56,134 bases of DNA from Pseudomonadota bacterium (GCA_026399755.1 JAPLQI010000108.1:1-56134), one strand, 5' to 3'. Counted from the stretch's first letter, positions 25,412 through 34,138 are shown. Numbers and translations are program-made. Notes: generated from the letters alone by a model not told the origin.

Positions 25412-25525
25412 GTAGGGCGCTAATAAAGCCAAGCGTTTTTTGCTTGGCTGCATTACGCCGCATGGTGGTTTACGCACATACGGCGCAATGCGTCTGGATA
25501 AAGCCTCAGACTTGTTGCGCCCTAC
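25412..25525. repeat. Large REPIN-like element (GTAGGGCGC...GCGCCCTAC)
   Basis: A 114-bp unit opening GTAGGGCGC and closing GCGCCCTAC... read as GTTGCGCCCTAC. Internal arms include CCAAGCG-TTTTTT-GCTTGG and TACGGCGCAATGCGTCTGG. The right half recurs at 345-392. It starts 5 bp after the hydrolase stop codon. Confidence 0.65.
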
Positions 25526-25578
25526 GGTTTACTGCATGATATTAAGTTAAGTTTTTGTCATGGAACGAATCGGTTTTT

Positions 25579-25648
25579 ATAGGGGGTACAACGACACAGT
25601 CGGAGCGCAGAAGAACGGTACGCAAGAAAAACGACTTGCACACCCTAT
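25579..25648. repeat. REPIN-like unit (ATAGGG...CCCTAT family, reverse copy)
   Basis: A 70-bp unit opening ATAGGGGGTACAACGAC and closing AAAACGACTTGCACACCCTAT-like ends. It is the reverse-orientation counterpart of 32798-32868 and 10430-10508. With the previous unit it fills most of the 462-bp gap 25408-25869, in which no gene is seen. Confidence 0.65.
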
Positions 25649-25869
25649 GAAAATCAATTTTTTTACTATGTTTTTGCCTTTAGTGATGTACATAAGCAGC
25701 TTTATCACAGAAGCCAAAATGGGAACATCACTCCGGTAGATTCTGCTTTCCCACCATCCTAAAATAATGGCGTAATCTGTCCCAATCTTGGCCGATCAGC
25801 CCATTACCACAAGGCATTGGCTGCTTTAATCTCTGTCTTGTCCAAACACATAAAGCAGAGAAAAAGACC

Positions 25870-26421
25870 ATGTCAAACACAGCCCTTATCGTAATCGATG
25901 TACAAAAATCCTTTCTATCTCGCCCATTTTGGGTAGAAGACGATGTGCCTGAGTTTCAGCAAAATATCAGCCAACTGATCGAAGCATGCGTGGCAAAAAA
26001 TGTCCCTATCGTGCGTATTTTTCATGTTTCCAGCGGCACGTTTGCGCTGGAATCCGGCTTGGTCACGCCACTCGATTGGATGCCGCCGCAGCATGATGTG
26101 GTGTTTCATAAGCATGTACATAACGCCTTTAGCGATACCGGCTTAGATTACTGGCTGCGTAAACAAAGTATCAGTAAACTGCTGATTACCGGCATACGTA
26201 CCGAGCAATGCTGCGAAACCACGGCAAGGGTAGGCAGTGATATGGGCTATGAAATCGACTTCATCACTGACGCCACCCTCACCTTTGCCATGACCCACCC
26301 CGCCACTGGCCGCACCCTGAGTGCGAACGACATCAAAGAAAGAACAGAAGTAGTGCTTGCGGGGCGCTTTGCTAATCTTGTGAGTACAGCGGATTCTGTA
26401 GCGGCTTTGTCTGTAATGTAA
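25870..26421 (+). CDS. Isochorismatase-like cysteine hydrolase
   Basis: A 183-aa cytoplasmic protein of the isochorismatase/nicotinamidase superfamily. The catalytic triad can be placed at D10 (LIVIDVQ), K81 (FHKHVHNAF) and C114 (GIRTEQCCETTAR), with the cis-peptide region just before the cysteine. A doubled cysteine (C114-C115) is slightly unusual. The substrate is unknown; the family includes isochorismate, nicotinamide and N-carbamoyl hydrolases. No pathway genes lie beside it. The composite repeat D begins 4 bp after its stop codon. Confidence 0.85.
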   Translation: MSNTALIVIDVQKSFLSRPFWVEDDVPEFQQNISQLIEACVAKNVPIVRIFHVSSGTFALESGLVTPLDWMPPQHDVVFHKHVHNAFSDTGLDYWLRKQSISKLLITGIRTEQCCETTARVGSDMGYEIDFITDATLTFAMTHPATGRTLSANDIKERTEVVLAGRFANLVSTADSVAALSVM

Positions 26422-26424
26422 TGT

Positions 26425-26784
26425 GTAGGGCGCGGGTGCTTACCCGCGAGCTAGGCTGAAAAGTACGCGGGTTCCATCCCATGTGCGCTAAGCAAAGTCA
26501 AAAAGATCAGTGCCTTCGGCACGTTGATTTAGGTGCGGGCGTCCCGCTGGACCTTCCTTTCTTGTGTGGCCAAGAAACGAAGCCAAAGAAGGCCACCCCA
26601 CGAAACACGAAGGCCCCTGCGCTGCGGACAATCGAGTCGGCGGCGGGCGGCCCCGCTTGTTCCTCGCTCCGGCGTGTTTCAAGGGGATTTTCAAGCCCTA
26701 TGCAGAGAGCGTGATTGTTGTGTTTTTTCGTTGTTTGCTACTAAAAAATATTGCTTAGCGCACATGGTATTTCACCCACCCTAA
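26425..26784 (+). mobile_element. REP-bounded composite element D
   Basis: It starts GTAGGGCGCGGGTGCTTACC, followed by a REP-like arm. The inner module begins CATGTGCGCTAAGCAAAG, and its right end (about 26747-26766), read on the other strand, is CATGTGCGCTAAGCAAT: a near-perfect terminal inverted repeat of about 17 bp. The core has the GTGCCTTCGGCAC hairpin and CACGAAGGCCCC block, but lacks about 35 bp present in copy C. The right REP arm is incomplete (TTTCACCCACCCTAAG). Confidence 0.7.
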
Positions 26785-26878
26785 GCCCGCTGTTTAAGAA
26801 ATTACCCCAAATCTGTACCTACTTAAATCAACAAGCCCTTGCAATAATTCGCCCCCAACTCAGCCACAAGGCCCCCTT

Positions 26879-27775
26879 ATGAAACCTAAAGACCTGCTGC
26901 TTGCCCTGTTGATTGTGCTGGTTTGGGGGGTAAATTTTGTGGTGATCAAAATTGGCCTAAGCGGTATTCCACCGCTCTTGCTGGGGGCAATGCGCTTTAT
27001 GCTTGCTGCGCTACCGGTGCTATTTATCGCCCGCCCCAAAGTGCCGCTGCGGCTTTATCTGGCTTATGGATTGACGATTTCAGTTGGGCAATTTGCCTTT
27101 TTATTTTGTGCGATTCATCTGGGTATGCCCGCTGGCCTCGCCTCGGTGGTATTGCAAGCACAGGCTTTCTTTACGCTGATTTTATCGGCGCTCCTCCTTA
27201 ATGAGCACTGGCATAAGGCGCAATTGGCGGGGCTGATTTTAGCCAGCTTGGGCTTGGCCTTTATAGGCTCGGCCCATGGGCAATCCATGCCGCTGCTCGG
27301 CTTTTTACTCACGCTTAGCGCCGCCTGCATGTGGGCGCTGGGCAATATCGTGACCCGTAAAGTTGCCGCAACAGGGCCGGTGAATATGTTTGGCTTTGTG
27401 GTGTGGGCAAGCCTTGTGCCACCGCTACCCTTTTTAGCGCTGTCTTTTGCCATCGAAGGCCTAGCCGCCATCCAAACCGCAATATCCCACTTAGGCTGGG
27501 GCTCGCTCGCCGCCGTGGCGTATCTCAGCTGGATCGCCACGCTCTTGGGCTACGGCTTATGGAGCCGCCTGCTTAGCCTCTACCCCGCCAATAAAGTCGC
27601 ACCCTTTAGCCTACTGGTCCCCCTAATTGGCCTCATCACCGCCTACCTTGTCTTTGGTGAAACACTTAATGCACTGCAATGGGCAGGCTCTTTACTACTG
27701 ATGTCGGGGCTGATGATTAATCTATTTGGAGGAAGGATTAAGGGGATGATTTTGCTGAAATTAAAACGAGCTTGA
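26879..27775 (+). CDS. EamA-family (DMT superfamily) transporter
   Basis: A 298-aa inner-membrane protein with ten hydrophobic spans formed by two EamA repeats (about residues 8-135 and 145-285). The first begins LLLALLIVLVWGVNFVVIKI with the usual WG-NF motif and the second repeats the pattern at ACMWALGNIVTRKV. It resembles metabolite or amino-acid exporters of the YdcZ/RhaT-like group, but the substrate is unknown. AAGG precedes the ATG. A GlxA-type regulator follows on the same strand, after a 70-bp REPIN, and may control it. Confidence 0.85.
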   Translation: MKPKDLLLALLIVLVWGVNFVVIKIGLSGIPPLLLGAMRFMLAALPVLFIARPKVPLRLYLAYGLTISVGQFAFLFCAIHLGMPAGLASVVLQAQAFFTLILSALLLNEHWHKAQLAGLILASLGLAFIGSAHGQSMPLLGFLLTLSAACMWALGNIVTRKVAATGPVNMFGFVVWASLVPPLPFLALSFAIEGLAAIQTAISHLGWGSLAAVAYLSWIATLLGYGLWSRLLSLYPANKVAPFSLLVPLIGLITAYLVFGETLNALQWAGSLLLMSGLMINLFGGRIKGMILLKLKRA

Positions 27776-27793
27776 GCAAGTGTTTTATCATTT

Positions 27794-27863
27794 GTAGGGT
27801 GGGTGCTTACCCGCCGATTTAATCGCATTTCAAACCAAAACTGGCGGGTTCCACCCGCCCTAC
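27794..27863. repeat. 70-bp REPIN (GTAGGGTGGGTG...CACCCGCCCTAC)
   Basis: Exactly 70 bp, bounded by GTAGGGTGGGTG and CCACCCGCCCTAC, with internal ACCCGCC and GGCGGGT arms. It has the same length and ends as 42990-43059 and 49098-49167. It lies just before the true start of the GlxA-type gene, and the frame running through it is not part of the protein. Confidence 0.8.
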
Positions 27864-27889
27864 ATAAATATTCCACGATAAATCCCACC

Positions 27890-28840
27890 ATGAACCGCTA
27901 CCCCATCTACTTTATCCTGACCCCGCAATTTTTATTGCTTGATTACGCAGGCCCTGCCGAGGCGTTTAGGATTGCGGCGGGCCTTGGCGCGCCTTTTGAT
28001 TTGCATGCGGTATCCCCAACGCCCACGCTCACCAGCTCGCTCGGGCTAGAAATCGCCAACTTAGCACCCTTACCAAAAAGCATACCGGCAAATGCCTTGG
28101 TGGTTTTATGCGGCGTGGTCAAATCAGCCGAACACTACCTACTGCCCGAAGCGCAAACCGTGGTGGATTGGCTCAAATCCATCGCTAGCCCCGAGCTGCG
28201 CGTCGCCTGCGTTTGCTCCGCAGCCCAGCTGGCCGCTCGCGCTGGTTTACTCGACGGCAGACGCTGCACCACGCACCACACCTTAATCGAACGCTTGCGA
28301 GAGCAAGCACCTTTGGCCCGTGTAGAAGACGACCGAATTTTTATTGAAGATGGCCCAGTTTTTAGCAGCGCAGGCATTACCGCGGGGATAGATTTAGCGC
28401 TGTTTTTGATCGAAAAATTAGCAGGTGCACCGATTGCACAAGAAGTAGCGCGGCATATGGTGATTTATCTGCGCCGCAATGGCCAAGATGCCCAGCTCTC
28501 ACCGTGGCTGGCGCACCGCAGCCATCTGCACCCCAATATTCACCGCGTGCAAGACGCTATTAGCCGCGCCCCAGAAAAACACTGGAGCGTCGCCGATCTG
28601 GCCGCCATAGCCCTCATGAGCGAGCGCAACCTTAGCCGCCTATTTCGCCAGCATGCAGGCGTGGGCATAGTGGAATACCAGCAAAGCCTACGCATCGCCC
28701 AAGCCAAAAACCTACTCGAAAACCCAAGGCATAGCTTAGAAAAGGTGGCCGAATTAGCAGGATTTAACTCAGTAAGAGATTTCCGCCGCGTATGGGCGAA
28801 GTTTGAAGCGGGTTTGCCTAGGCATGAGTCAGCTCATTAA
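27890..28840 (+). CDS. GlxA-type AraC regulator (DJ-1/PfpI domain plus HTH)
   Basis: A 316-aa regulator. The N-terminal DJ-1/PfpI-like domain (about 1-190) starts YPIYFILTPQFLLLDYAGPAEAF and includes RVACVCSAAQLAARAGLLDG, with a cysteine at the nucleophile elbow and then TTHH. The C-terminal AraC helix-turn-helix (about 220-312) has SVADLAAIALMSERNLSRLFRQHAGVG and EKVAELAGFNSVRDFRRVW. The start at 27890 excludes codons read from the REPIN. GlxA-type regulators often control neighbouring transporters or catabolic genes; the EamA gene upstream is the obvious candidate. Confidence 0.88.
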   Translation: MNRYPIYFILTPQFLLLDYAGPAEAFRIAAGLGAPFDLHAVSPTPTLTSSLGLEIANLAPLPKSIPANALVVLCGVVKSAEHYLLPEAQTVVDWLKSIASPELRVACVCSAAQLAARAGLLDGRRCTTHHTLIERLREQAPLARVEDDRIFIEDGPVFSSAGITAGIDLALFLIEKLAGAPIAQEVARHMVIYLRRNGQDAQLSPWLAHRSHLHPNIHRVQDAISRAPEKHWSVADLAAIALMSERNLSRLFRQHAGVGIVEYQQSLRIAQAKNLLENPRHSLEKVAELAGFNSVRDFRRVWAKFEAGLPRHESAH

Positions 28841-28968
28841 TCGGCATTAGGTTATAAGCCCACTCACTTCAAACCCATCGATATCACAATGATTAAAAAT
28901 ATAATAAATGCGCTGCTCGACACCCCAAGCAATACCACGGTACGCCAAAGAGCAGAGCCATTACTTAA

Positions 28969-29939
28969 TTAATAGGTACCGCGCAATTGAAAAAACATAT
29001 GTACGGGTGGCATTAATAAAAATAGAGCGATGGCTAAGCCAGTGCAATCAAAATGAGCCAATACCGCAAGCAAAGAAAATAGTATTGACATAAACGACAT
29101 TGAATAAAGTGAAAAAATAGCATGATCGTACATGGCAATCCTTCTACGCCATGCAAACATTAACCATAAAAATGGCAATGAAATGGGCAGCAAAATAAAT
29201 GCGAATTTATAGATGGTATTTTTTATTTTGTAGAGCGCTGAATCAGGATTATTAAGCGCGTCACGGATGGCTAAATCTAATGATGCATAACCGGTGTCAA
29301 TTTTTTTATCATTATTTTTCCATCTTTGCTGCTTGTAGAGGTAGGCTCATCAGCCACATGTGTTCCCTGCGATTCAGCATCAAATTTATTCAGCTCTTTT
29401 TCTGCAATTTTAAACTGAATAATGGCTGCATTTAAATCGATTTTATCTACATTTGCATCGTGTTTTTTTAGAACAGTCTCTGCAGTAGCCACTTCCGTCT
29501 TCGTCTGCTCCAGCTCCTTGAGCAGGGTCACTCGCTCTTTAGCCCGTGAGGCGGGGTCTTTATAGAGATCCGCATCCACACCGGTTAATGAAAACACAAC
29601 AAACATAAAGAAAATCATAAATAGAAACAGTGCTAAGGGCGACACATAGCGTATACGCTGGCCTTCGATATAGAGCCGAGTCAGTTTGACAGGCTTAAAT
29701 AATAAAACAGGAATAGTGCGCCATCCCTTGGCATCAAAATACCAAATACGATGCAGGGCTTCTTCGATTAAATGGAGGAGTGAATGATGAATATGCGCAG
29801 ATTGACCACAACTATGGCAAAACGCACCATTGATGGATGTATGGCAATTTCCACAGGCCTGGCCACCAACGGCAATGTGCTTATGCTCATCGTCTATTTT
29901 ATTCGCGGGTAGCCCTGCTGCATTTAGATTGATCGCCAC
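28969..29939 (-). pseudogene. DUF3667-family membrane protein gene, frameshifted
   Basis: The first part (29939 to about 29277; GTG start with GGGAG upstream) encodes a zinc-ribbon-like CGNC...FCHSCGQSAHIHH segment and a membrane span, as in DUF3667 proteins. It stops at 29277. The continuing frame (ASLDLAIRDALNNPDSALYK, LLPISLPFLWLMFAWRRR, then further spans) is open to 28969 in another register. One base change in the A-tracts around 29305-29325 would join them: adding an A in the GGAAAAAT run gives DGKNNDKKIDTGYASLDL. It may be a pseudogene, a sequencing error or a phase-variable gene; the data do not decide. Confidence 0.75.
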
Positions 29940-30106
29940 TATTTGCTCCCTATGTTAAGTCAAGCAAATAAGCCATAGCTTTATTAGTTACAGGCCAATC
30001 ATAGTGGGCAAATAGGTAAACATAAGCGATGGTAAAAATAGCCCTTACAGAGGCTAGCAGCCTTGCCTTTCATGGCATCAGTCGGCGGCAAGGGCTATCG
30101 CCTGCC

Positions 30107-30301
30107 TTATTCGCTGCTTTTTCTTAAAGGGCAGGAGCTAAAGCCGATTAGTTTGTAAGCAGGACAAAAGCGAAACAGCCCTGTAGCCAAAGGAAGTATG
30201 CCGATAAAGCCCCAAGGACCGATCTGCCCCAATAGCGCTAAAACGATCAAAATCAAGCCCACTGTAATCCGTAAAATACGATCAACGCCGCCTACGTTCA
30301 T
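30107..30301 (-). CDS. DUF2892-family membrane protein
   Basis: A 64-aa protein with two hydrophobic spans. MNVGGVDRILRITVGLILI and GPWGFIGILPLATGLFRFCP are the signature halves of DUF2892 (YgaP-type C-terminal domain), ending CPAYKLIGFSSC. The start at 30301 has GGAG upstream; the longer frame is rejected. Family members often accompany rhodanese or sulfide-oxidising genes, and a sulfide:quinone-reductase-like gene lies about 0.9 kb away. A 24-bp palindrome at 30374 lies in its promoter region. Confidence 0.85.
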   Translation of the reverse strand: MNVGGVDRILRITVGLILIVLALLGQIGPWGFIGILPLATGLFRFCPAYKLIGFSSCPLRKSSE

Positions 30302-30373
30302 GATCTTGCTCCTACTTTTGACTGAGAAATCGGATGAGTAAGTAGTTGCTAGCTGCATTTACTTTACACATTT

Positions 30374-30397
30374 ACAATATATTTAATAATATATTGT
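30374..30397. promoter_or_regulatory. 24-bp AT-rich palindrome upstream of the DUF2892 gene
   Basis: ACAATATAT, a 6-bp spacer and ATATATTGT: perfect 9-bp arms. It lies 73 bp before the start of the DUF2892 gene on the minus strand. Its size and AT-rich symmetry fit an ArsR-type repressor site. BigR/SqrR sulfide sensors use comparable sites near DUF2892-type genes, but no such regulator is encoded in this window. Confidence 0.45.
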
Positions 30398-30439
30398 TAG
30401 TCAACAAGATAGTAAGCTGATCCGACGAATTGCATGCTG

Positions 30440-31012
30440 CTACCGCAACGCAAGCCACCTGCGATACACCAATAAGGCCACATGCGCATCATCTGCCGCG
30501 TATTTGATTTGCCGCTCGTTTAAAGGCGAAGCCGCCCAGTTGGAGGTTGACACTTTTTTAGACTTTTGTAAGCGCATCCCAAAATACTGCGCCACCGCCG
30601 ACTTGGCACCTAAGTCACCATGCCCTTTTTCCCGTAGCGCTCTGGATAAATCAAGCACATGCTGAGGCGTAACACCTAGCTTGGCGTGTAGGCGTTTATG
30701 ATCATCGCTTAAACCAAAGCCTACTTTTAATATGTGCGGCGACTCAAGCACTGCCTTTATCGCCTCCGTGCTATGGCCCGCTGCCACAATAGGGAATAAA
30801 TACACCTCATGATCGGTGGCAAGCTGAATTAAATGCGGCCCATTCGATTGCTGGCCTTTAAAGAAAATAGGCTTGGATTCGGTATCAAAACCCAGCACAT
30901 CAGCCACTTGCAGCGCGGCTAAAGCGCGTTCTGCATCGAGCGAGGATTGCACTAAATGCACATGCTCTAAGGAAATACCGGGATAAGGCGGAAGAATAAT
31001 GTCTGGATTCAT
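30440..31012 (-). CDS. RNase D-like 3'-5' exonuclease domain protein
   Basis: A 190-aa single-domain DEDD exonuclease. ExoI lies in VLGFDTESKP (D and E), ExoII near FGLSDDHKRL and ExoIII in IKYAADDAHVALLVYRRW (Y and D, the DEDDy pattern). It lacks the HRDC domains of full RNase D, so it belongs to the short stand-alone group. It would trim RNA or DNA 3' ends; the substrate is unknown. ATG is at 31012 with weak upstream signals. It stands alone on the minus strand. Confidence 0.82.
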   Translation of the reverse strand: MNPDIILPPYPGISLEHVHLVQSSLDAERALAALQVADVLGFDTESKPIFFKGQQSNGPHLIQLATDHEVYLFPIVAAGHSTEAIKAVLESPHILKVGFGLSDDHKRLHAKLGVTPQHVLDLSRALREKGHGDLGAKSAVAQYFGMRLQKSKKVSTSNWAASPLNERQIKYAADDAHVALLVYRRWLALR

Positions 31013-31186
31013 GGGCAGTTTTAAGAATGAGTTTATAAAAACTGCATAACTTTCTAAGCAGGCATATCAAAAAAAAATAGCAATCAACTATAACTGAATG
31101 CCGTCGGCCTTAACTGATTTCTACACAATGACTGGCCAAGCAGCTGCCTGCAATCAAATAGAACTTATAAGTCACAAGGAAAAAAC

Positions 31187-32398
31187 ATGTTTGACATTGT
31201 CATTATTGGAGGAGGAGCAGCAGGATTGGGCGTAGCGCAGTCTATTTATAAGAGACAAAAAAATTTAAAAATTGCAATTGTAGAGCCCGCCTCACAGCAC
31301 TTTTATCAACCAGCTTGGACACTGGTAGGCGCTGGCGAAACAGACATCAAGCAGAGCGTTAAGCCCATGCATAAAGTCATGCCACGCTTTGTAGAGTGGA
31401 TTAAATCAGCGGCAAAGGTGTTTCACCCCGATAGTAATTATATTACTTTAGAAAACGCAGATATATTGCACTACCGCACTTTAATTGTTTGCCCCGGCAT
31501 CTGTTTAAATTGGTCGGCTATTGAAGGCTTAGAAGAAACACTGGGCAAGAATGGAGTCACATCCAATTACCGCAGTGATTTAGCCGCCTATACATGGCAA
31601 ATGGTACAACAATTAAAAAACGGCATCGCCCTCTTTACCCAGCCCGCCATGCCCATTAAATGTGCAGGTGCACCGCAAAAAGCCGTATATTTATCGTGCT
31701 TTCATTGGGAGAAACACCATGTATTAAAAAATATTAAAGTGCAGTTTCATAATGCTGGCACCACGCTATTTGGCATTGAATATTTTGTGCCTATTCTTAA
31801 GCAATATATGGATCGCTATCGGGTTGATTTAAAGTTTTCCAGCAACTTAACTAAAGTAGATGGTGAAAACCAAATAGCAACATTTAGCCATCTAGATCAG
31901 GATGGCAAAATTGTTTACACAGAAATCGCCTTTGATATGCTGCATATTGTGCCGCCGCAATCTGCTCATCCCTTTATTGCCCATAGCCCACTGGCCAATG
32001 CTGCAGGCTGGGTGGATGTAGACCCTCATACTTTGCAACATACCCACTATCCCAATGTTTTTTCACTAGGTGATGCTGCCTCTAGCCCCAATGCTAAAAC
32101 GGCCGCAGCCGTACGTAAACAAGCGCCTGTTGTTGCCATCAATATTATCCGTTACTTAGCAGGATTGAATATGGTGGCTCGGTACAATGGCTATGGCGGC
32201 TGCCCACTTACTGTAGAAAATGGCAAAATTGTGCTGGCTGAATTTGCCTATAAAGGCGAGCTTGATCCCACATTTAAATTTCTTTCCCCGCATATTCCAA
32301 GAAAGTTTTATTGGTTTATTAAGCGTTATATCCTCGCCATTGTATATTGGCATGGCTTATTACGTGGCAGAGAATGGTTAATTAAAACAAAGCAATAA
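31187..32398 (+). CDS. Sulfide:quinone oxidoreductase-like FAD protein
   Basis: A 403-aa flavoprotein. The FAD-binding Rossmann motif IIGGGAAGLGVAQ is near residues 7-19, and a second nucleotide-binding region includes FSLGDAASSPNAKTAAAVRKQ (about 292-312). Cysteines C159 (PIKCAGAPQKA) and C339 (YGGCPLTV) are placed as the redox pair of sulfide:quinone reductases, with C102/C106 earlier in the chain. The C-terminal region is amphipathic and basic, as expected for membrane association. It would pass electrons from sulfide to quinone and detoxify sulfide. AAGGA lies before the ATG. An ABM-domain gene follows 46 bp downstream. Confidence 0.85.
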   Translation: MFDIVIIGGGAAGLGVAQSIYKRQKNLKIAIVEPASQHFYQPAWTLVGAGETDIKQSVKPMHKVMPRFVEWIKSAAKVFHPDSNYITLENADILHYRTLIVCPGICLNWSAIEGLEETLGKNGVTSNYRSDLAAYTWQMVQQLKNGIALFTQPAMPIKCAGAPQKAVYLSCFHWEKHHVLKNIKVQFHNAGTTLFGIEYFVPILKQYMDRYRVDLKFSSNLTKVDGENQIATFSHLDQDGKIVYTEIAFDMLHIVPPQSAHPFIAHSPLANAAGWVDVDPHTLQHTHYPNVFSLGDAASSPNAKTAAAVRKQAPVVAINIIRYLAGLNMVARYNGYGGCPLTVENGKIVLAEFAYKGELDPTFKFLSPHIPRKFYWFIKRYILAIVYWHGLLRGREWLIKTKQ

Positions 32399-32444
32399 AA
32401 ACCAATTTTTTATACCGCCATTAAATCATCAAAAAGGATCATCC

Positions 32445-32735
32445 ATGAATAGCCCACTCTTTGCTTTAGCCACCATTATTGCCAAACCCAATCATGCGCA
32501 GCAAGTATCTGCGGCCATCCAATTAGCTCTAGCCTCATCTCGCCAAGAGGCTGGCTGCCACCGCTATGATTTATTACTAGACAATAGCAATGATCATCGC
32601 TTTGTAATTCAAGAGCAATGGCAAAATAAAGCTGCATTAAATACCCATATGCTCACCAATCACTTTAAAACTTTAGTAGAAAGCATTGCGCCACTGGCTG
32701 ATATTGATGTGGCTGAATTCAGCTTATTGGCATAA
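32445..32735 (+). CDS. ABM-domain (antibiotic biosynthesis monooxygenase-like) protein
   Basis: A 96-aa ferredoxin-like-fold protein. The ABM pattern is clear: an N-terminal strand FALATIIAKPNHAQQV, the ASSRQEAGCHRYDLLLDN loop, FVIQEQWQNKAALNTHMLTNHFKTL and a final strand. It is related to YgiN-type quinol monooxygenases. It is probably co-transcribed with the SQR-like gene upstream (46-bp gap, AAAAAGGA leader), which would fit a quinone-related role, but activity is not certain. Confidence 0.85.
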   Translation: MNSPLFALATIIAKPNHAQQVSAAIQLALASSRQEAGCHRYDLLLDNSNDHRFVIQEQWQNKAALNTHMLTNHFKTLVESIAPLADIDVAEFSLLA

Positions 32736-32797
32736 TATATTAGGACGGGTGAAACTCAATTCTAGCAACTTAAGATTAAAACATTGTTGGGTTTTGT

Positions 32798-32868
32798 GTA
32801 GGGTGTGCAAGTCGTTTTTCTTGCGCACCGTTCTTGGTGCGCAACGACTGCGTCGTTGTACACCCTAT
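32798..32868. repeat. REPIN-like unit (GTAGGGTGTGCAAG family)
   Basis: It opens GTAGGGTGTGCAAGTCG, has TTGCGCACCG and GGTGCGCAACG arms and closes TTGTACACCCTAT, about 70 bp in all. The same family is seen at 10430 and 25579. It occupies part of the 318-bp gap between the ABM gene and ohrR; the rest shows no gene. Confidence 0.7.
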
Positions 32869-33053
32869 AAACACCGATTCACCCAATGCAATAAGCTTAA
32901 GTTGATAGGATTGGAGTGAAACTCGCAAATCATGCCAATAAATAGCTGGTTTTCCCCTTAGAGCAGGATGTGTCTTCTGCAATTTGCTTGTATATCCCTT
33001 CAACATGCTTGCTAAACTAGTAGCTACCCCATTCATCCTCTAACAGAAAATAT

Positions 33054-33515
33054 ATGCAATCAGATTTAGACCTGCTTAGCCTTGATAAGCAATTTTGCTT
33101 TTCTTTGTACTCAGCTTCCCTCGCAATGACAAAGGCTTACAAGCCGCTGCTCGCAAAAATTGGCCTCACTTACCCTCAGTATCTAGTGATGCTAGTGCTC
33201 TGGCAGCAAGATAATATTTTGGTGAAAGACATCGGTGAAGCGCTGTTTTTGGATTCTGGCACCTTAACTCCGCTCTTAAAACGTATGGAAAGCGCCGCTT
33301 TTATTAAGCGCCAGCGCGATATTGAAGACGAGCGCCAAGTGCGCATCACGCTCACTCCTAATGGTAAAGCACTAAAAGAAGTAGCAAAAACCATCCCCGT
33401 GCAGCTTTTATGCGCCAGTGGGCAAAGCACAGATACGCTGATGCTGCTACGCAGCCAACTGGCACAGATTCGCGATGATTTAAACGCCCCAACACAAAAT
33501 TCTAGCGGGCTGTAA
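33054..33515 (+). CDS. OhrR-type MarR-family peroxide sensor
   Basis: A 153-aa winged-helix regulator. The peroxide-sensing cysteine C15 lies in LDKQFCFSLYSAS, the diagnostic N-terminal motif of OhrR, and a second cysteine at C120 makes it a likely two-Cys type. The DNA-binding part (about 55-100) includes VKDIGEALFLDSGTLTPLLKRME and the wing DIEDERQVRITLT. It would repress ohr until oxidised by organic hydroperoxides. It lies 122 bp upstream of ohr on the same strand, with a perfect OhrR-like box in between. Confidence 0.92.
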   Translation: MQSDLDLLSLDKQFCFSLYSASLAMTKAYKPLLAKIGLTYPQYLVMLVLWQQDNILVKDIGEALFLDSGTLTPLLKRMESAAFIKRQRDIEDERQVRITLTPNGKALKEVAKTIPVQLLCASGQSTDTLMLLRSQLAQIRDDLNAPTQNSSGL

Positions 33516-33569
33516 CTCTAGCCCTGCCACCATCTAAGCCTAGCAGCGCTGATTTTTTAAAAAATTAAG

Positions 33570-33598
33570 TTGTGTACAATTTAATTGTGAACTATAGT
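33570..33598 (+). promoter_or_regulatory. ohr promoter with OhrR operator in the spacer
   Basis: TTGTGT at 33570-33575, 17-bp spacer, TATAGT at 33593-33598. The spacer starts with the palindrome ACAATTTAATTGT (33576-33588), which matches the known TACAATT-AATTGTA type of OhrR site. Repressor bound here would block the polymerase directly. ohr starts about 40 bp downstream. Confidence 0.75.
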
Positions 33599-33637
33599 TA
33601 ATCCATCGCAGTAAAACATCACACCAAGGAGCATCAC

Positions 33638-34057
33638 ATGCAAATTCTTTACACAGCCAATGCAACAGCAACTGGCGGCCGTGATGGCCGCGCTACTTCT
33701 GATGATGAAAAATTGAATGTGCAATTAAGCACGCCCAAAGAGCTAGGCGGCGCAGGTGGCGAGGGGACAAATCCTGAGCAAATGTTTGCAGCTGGTTATT
33801 CAGCCTGCTTTATTGGCGCCATGAAATTTGTAGCGGCAGCAGAAAAAATTGCGCTGCCAGCAACGACTTCGGTCAATGGCTTAGTGGGAATCGGCCCAAA
33901 TGGCAAAGGTGGTTTTGGCTTACAAGTTACGCTGAATGTATCTATTCCAGGTATGGATCGCAGCGCTGCTGAAGCACTTGTGCATAAAGCACACGAAGTT
34001 TGCCCTTACTCCAACGCCACCCGCGGCAATATTGAAGTAACGCTGGCTGTTCTATAA
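33638..34057 (+). CDS. Organic hydroperoxide resistance protein Ohr
   Basis: A 139-aa thiol peroxidase of the Ohr/OsmC family that reduces organic hydroperoxides. The two catalytic cysteines are C57 ([11 protein letters not shown]) and C122 ([13 protein letters not shown]), with the conserved arginine in [11 protein letters not shown] near residue 15. Length is normal. AAGGAG precedes the ATG. Its regulator OhrR is encoded immediately upstream and its operator is visible, making this a complete peroxide-response module. Confidence 0.95.
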   Translation: MQILYTANATATGGRDGRATSDDEKLNVQLSTPKELGGAGGEGTNPEQMFAAGYSACFIGAMKFVAAAEKIALPATTSVNGLVGIGPNGKGGFGLQVTLNVSIPGMDRSAAEALVHKAHEVCPYSNATRGNIEVTLAVL

Positions 34058-34138
34058 ACAAGCAGAGCTGATTAGGGCCAATTATTCAAATCGTATAAAA
34101 ATACTACGCCCACTCAATTAGCATTTTATGTTTCAAAA

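Noticed and set aside
26425-26784. Insertion sequence with its own transposase
   Set aside because: Inverted ends are present, but the element is about 360 bp and has no transposase frame on either strand.
27803-27889. N-terminal extension of the GlxA-type regulator
   Set aside because: The added codons are read from the 70-bp REPIN; ATG at 27890 begins the conserved domain.
28908-29093. Plus-strand frame of 61 codons
   Set aside because: It is antisense to the conserved C-terminal half of the frameshifted DUF3667 gene.
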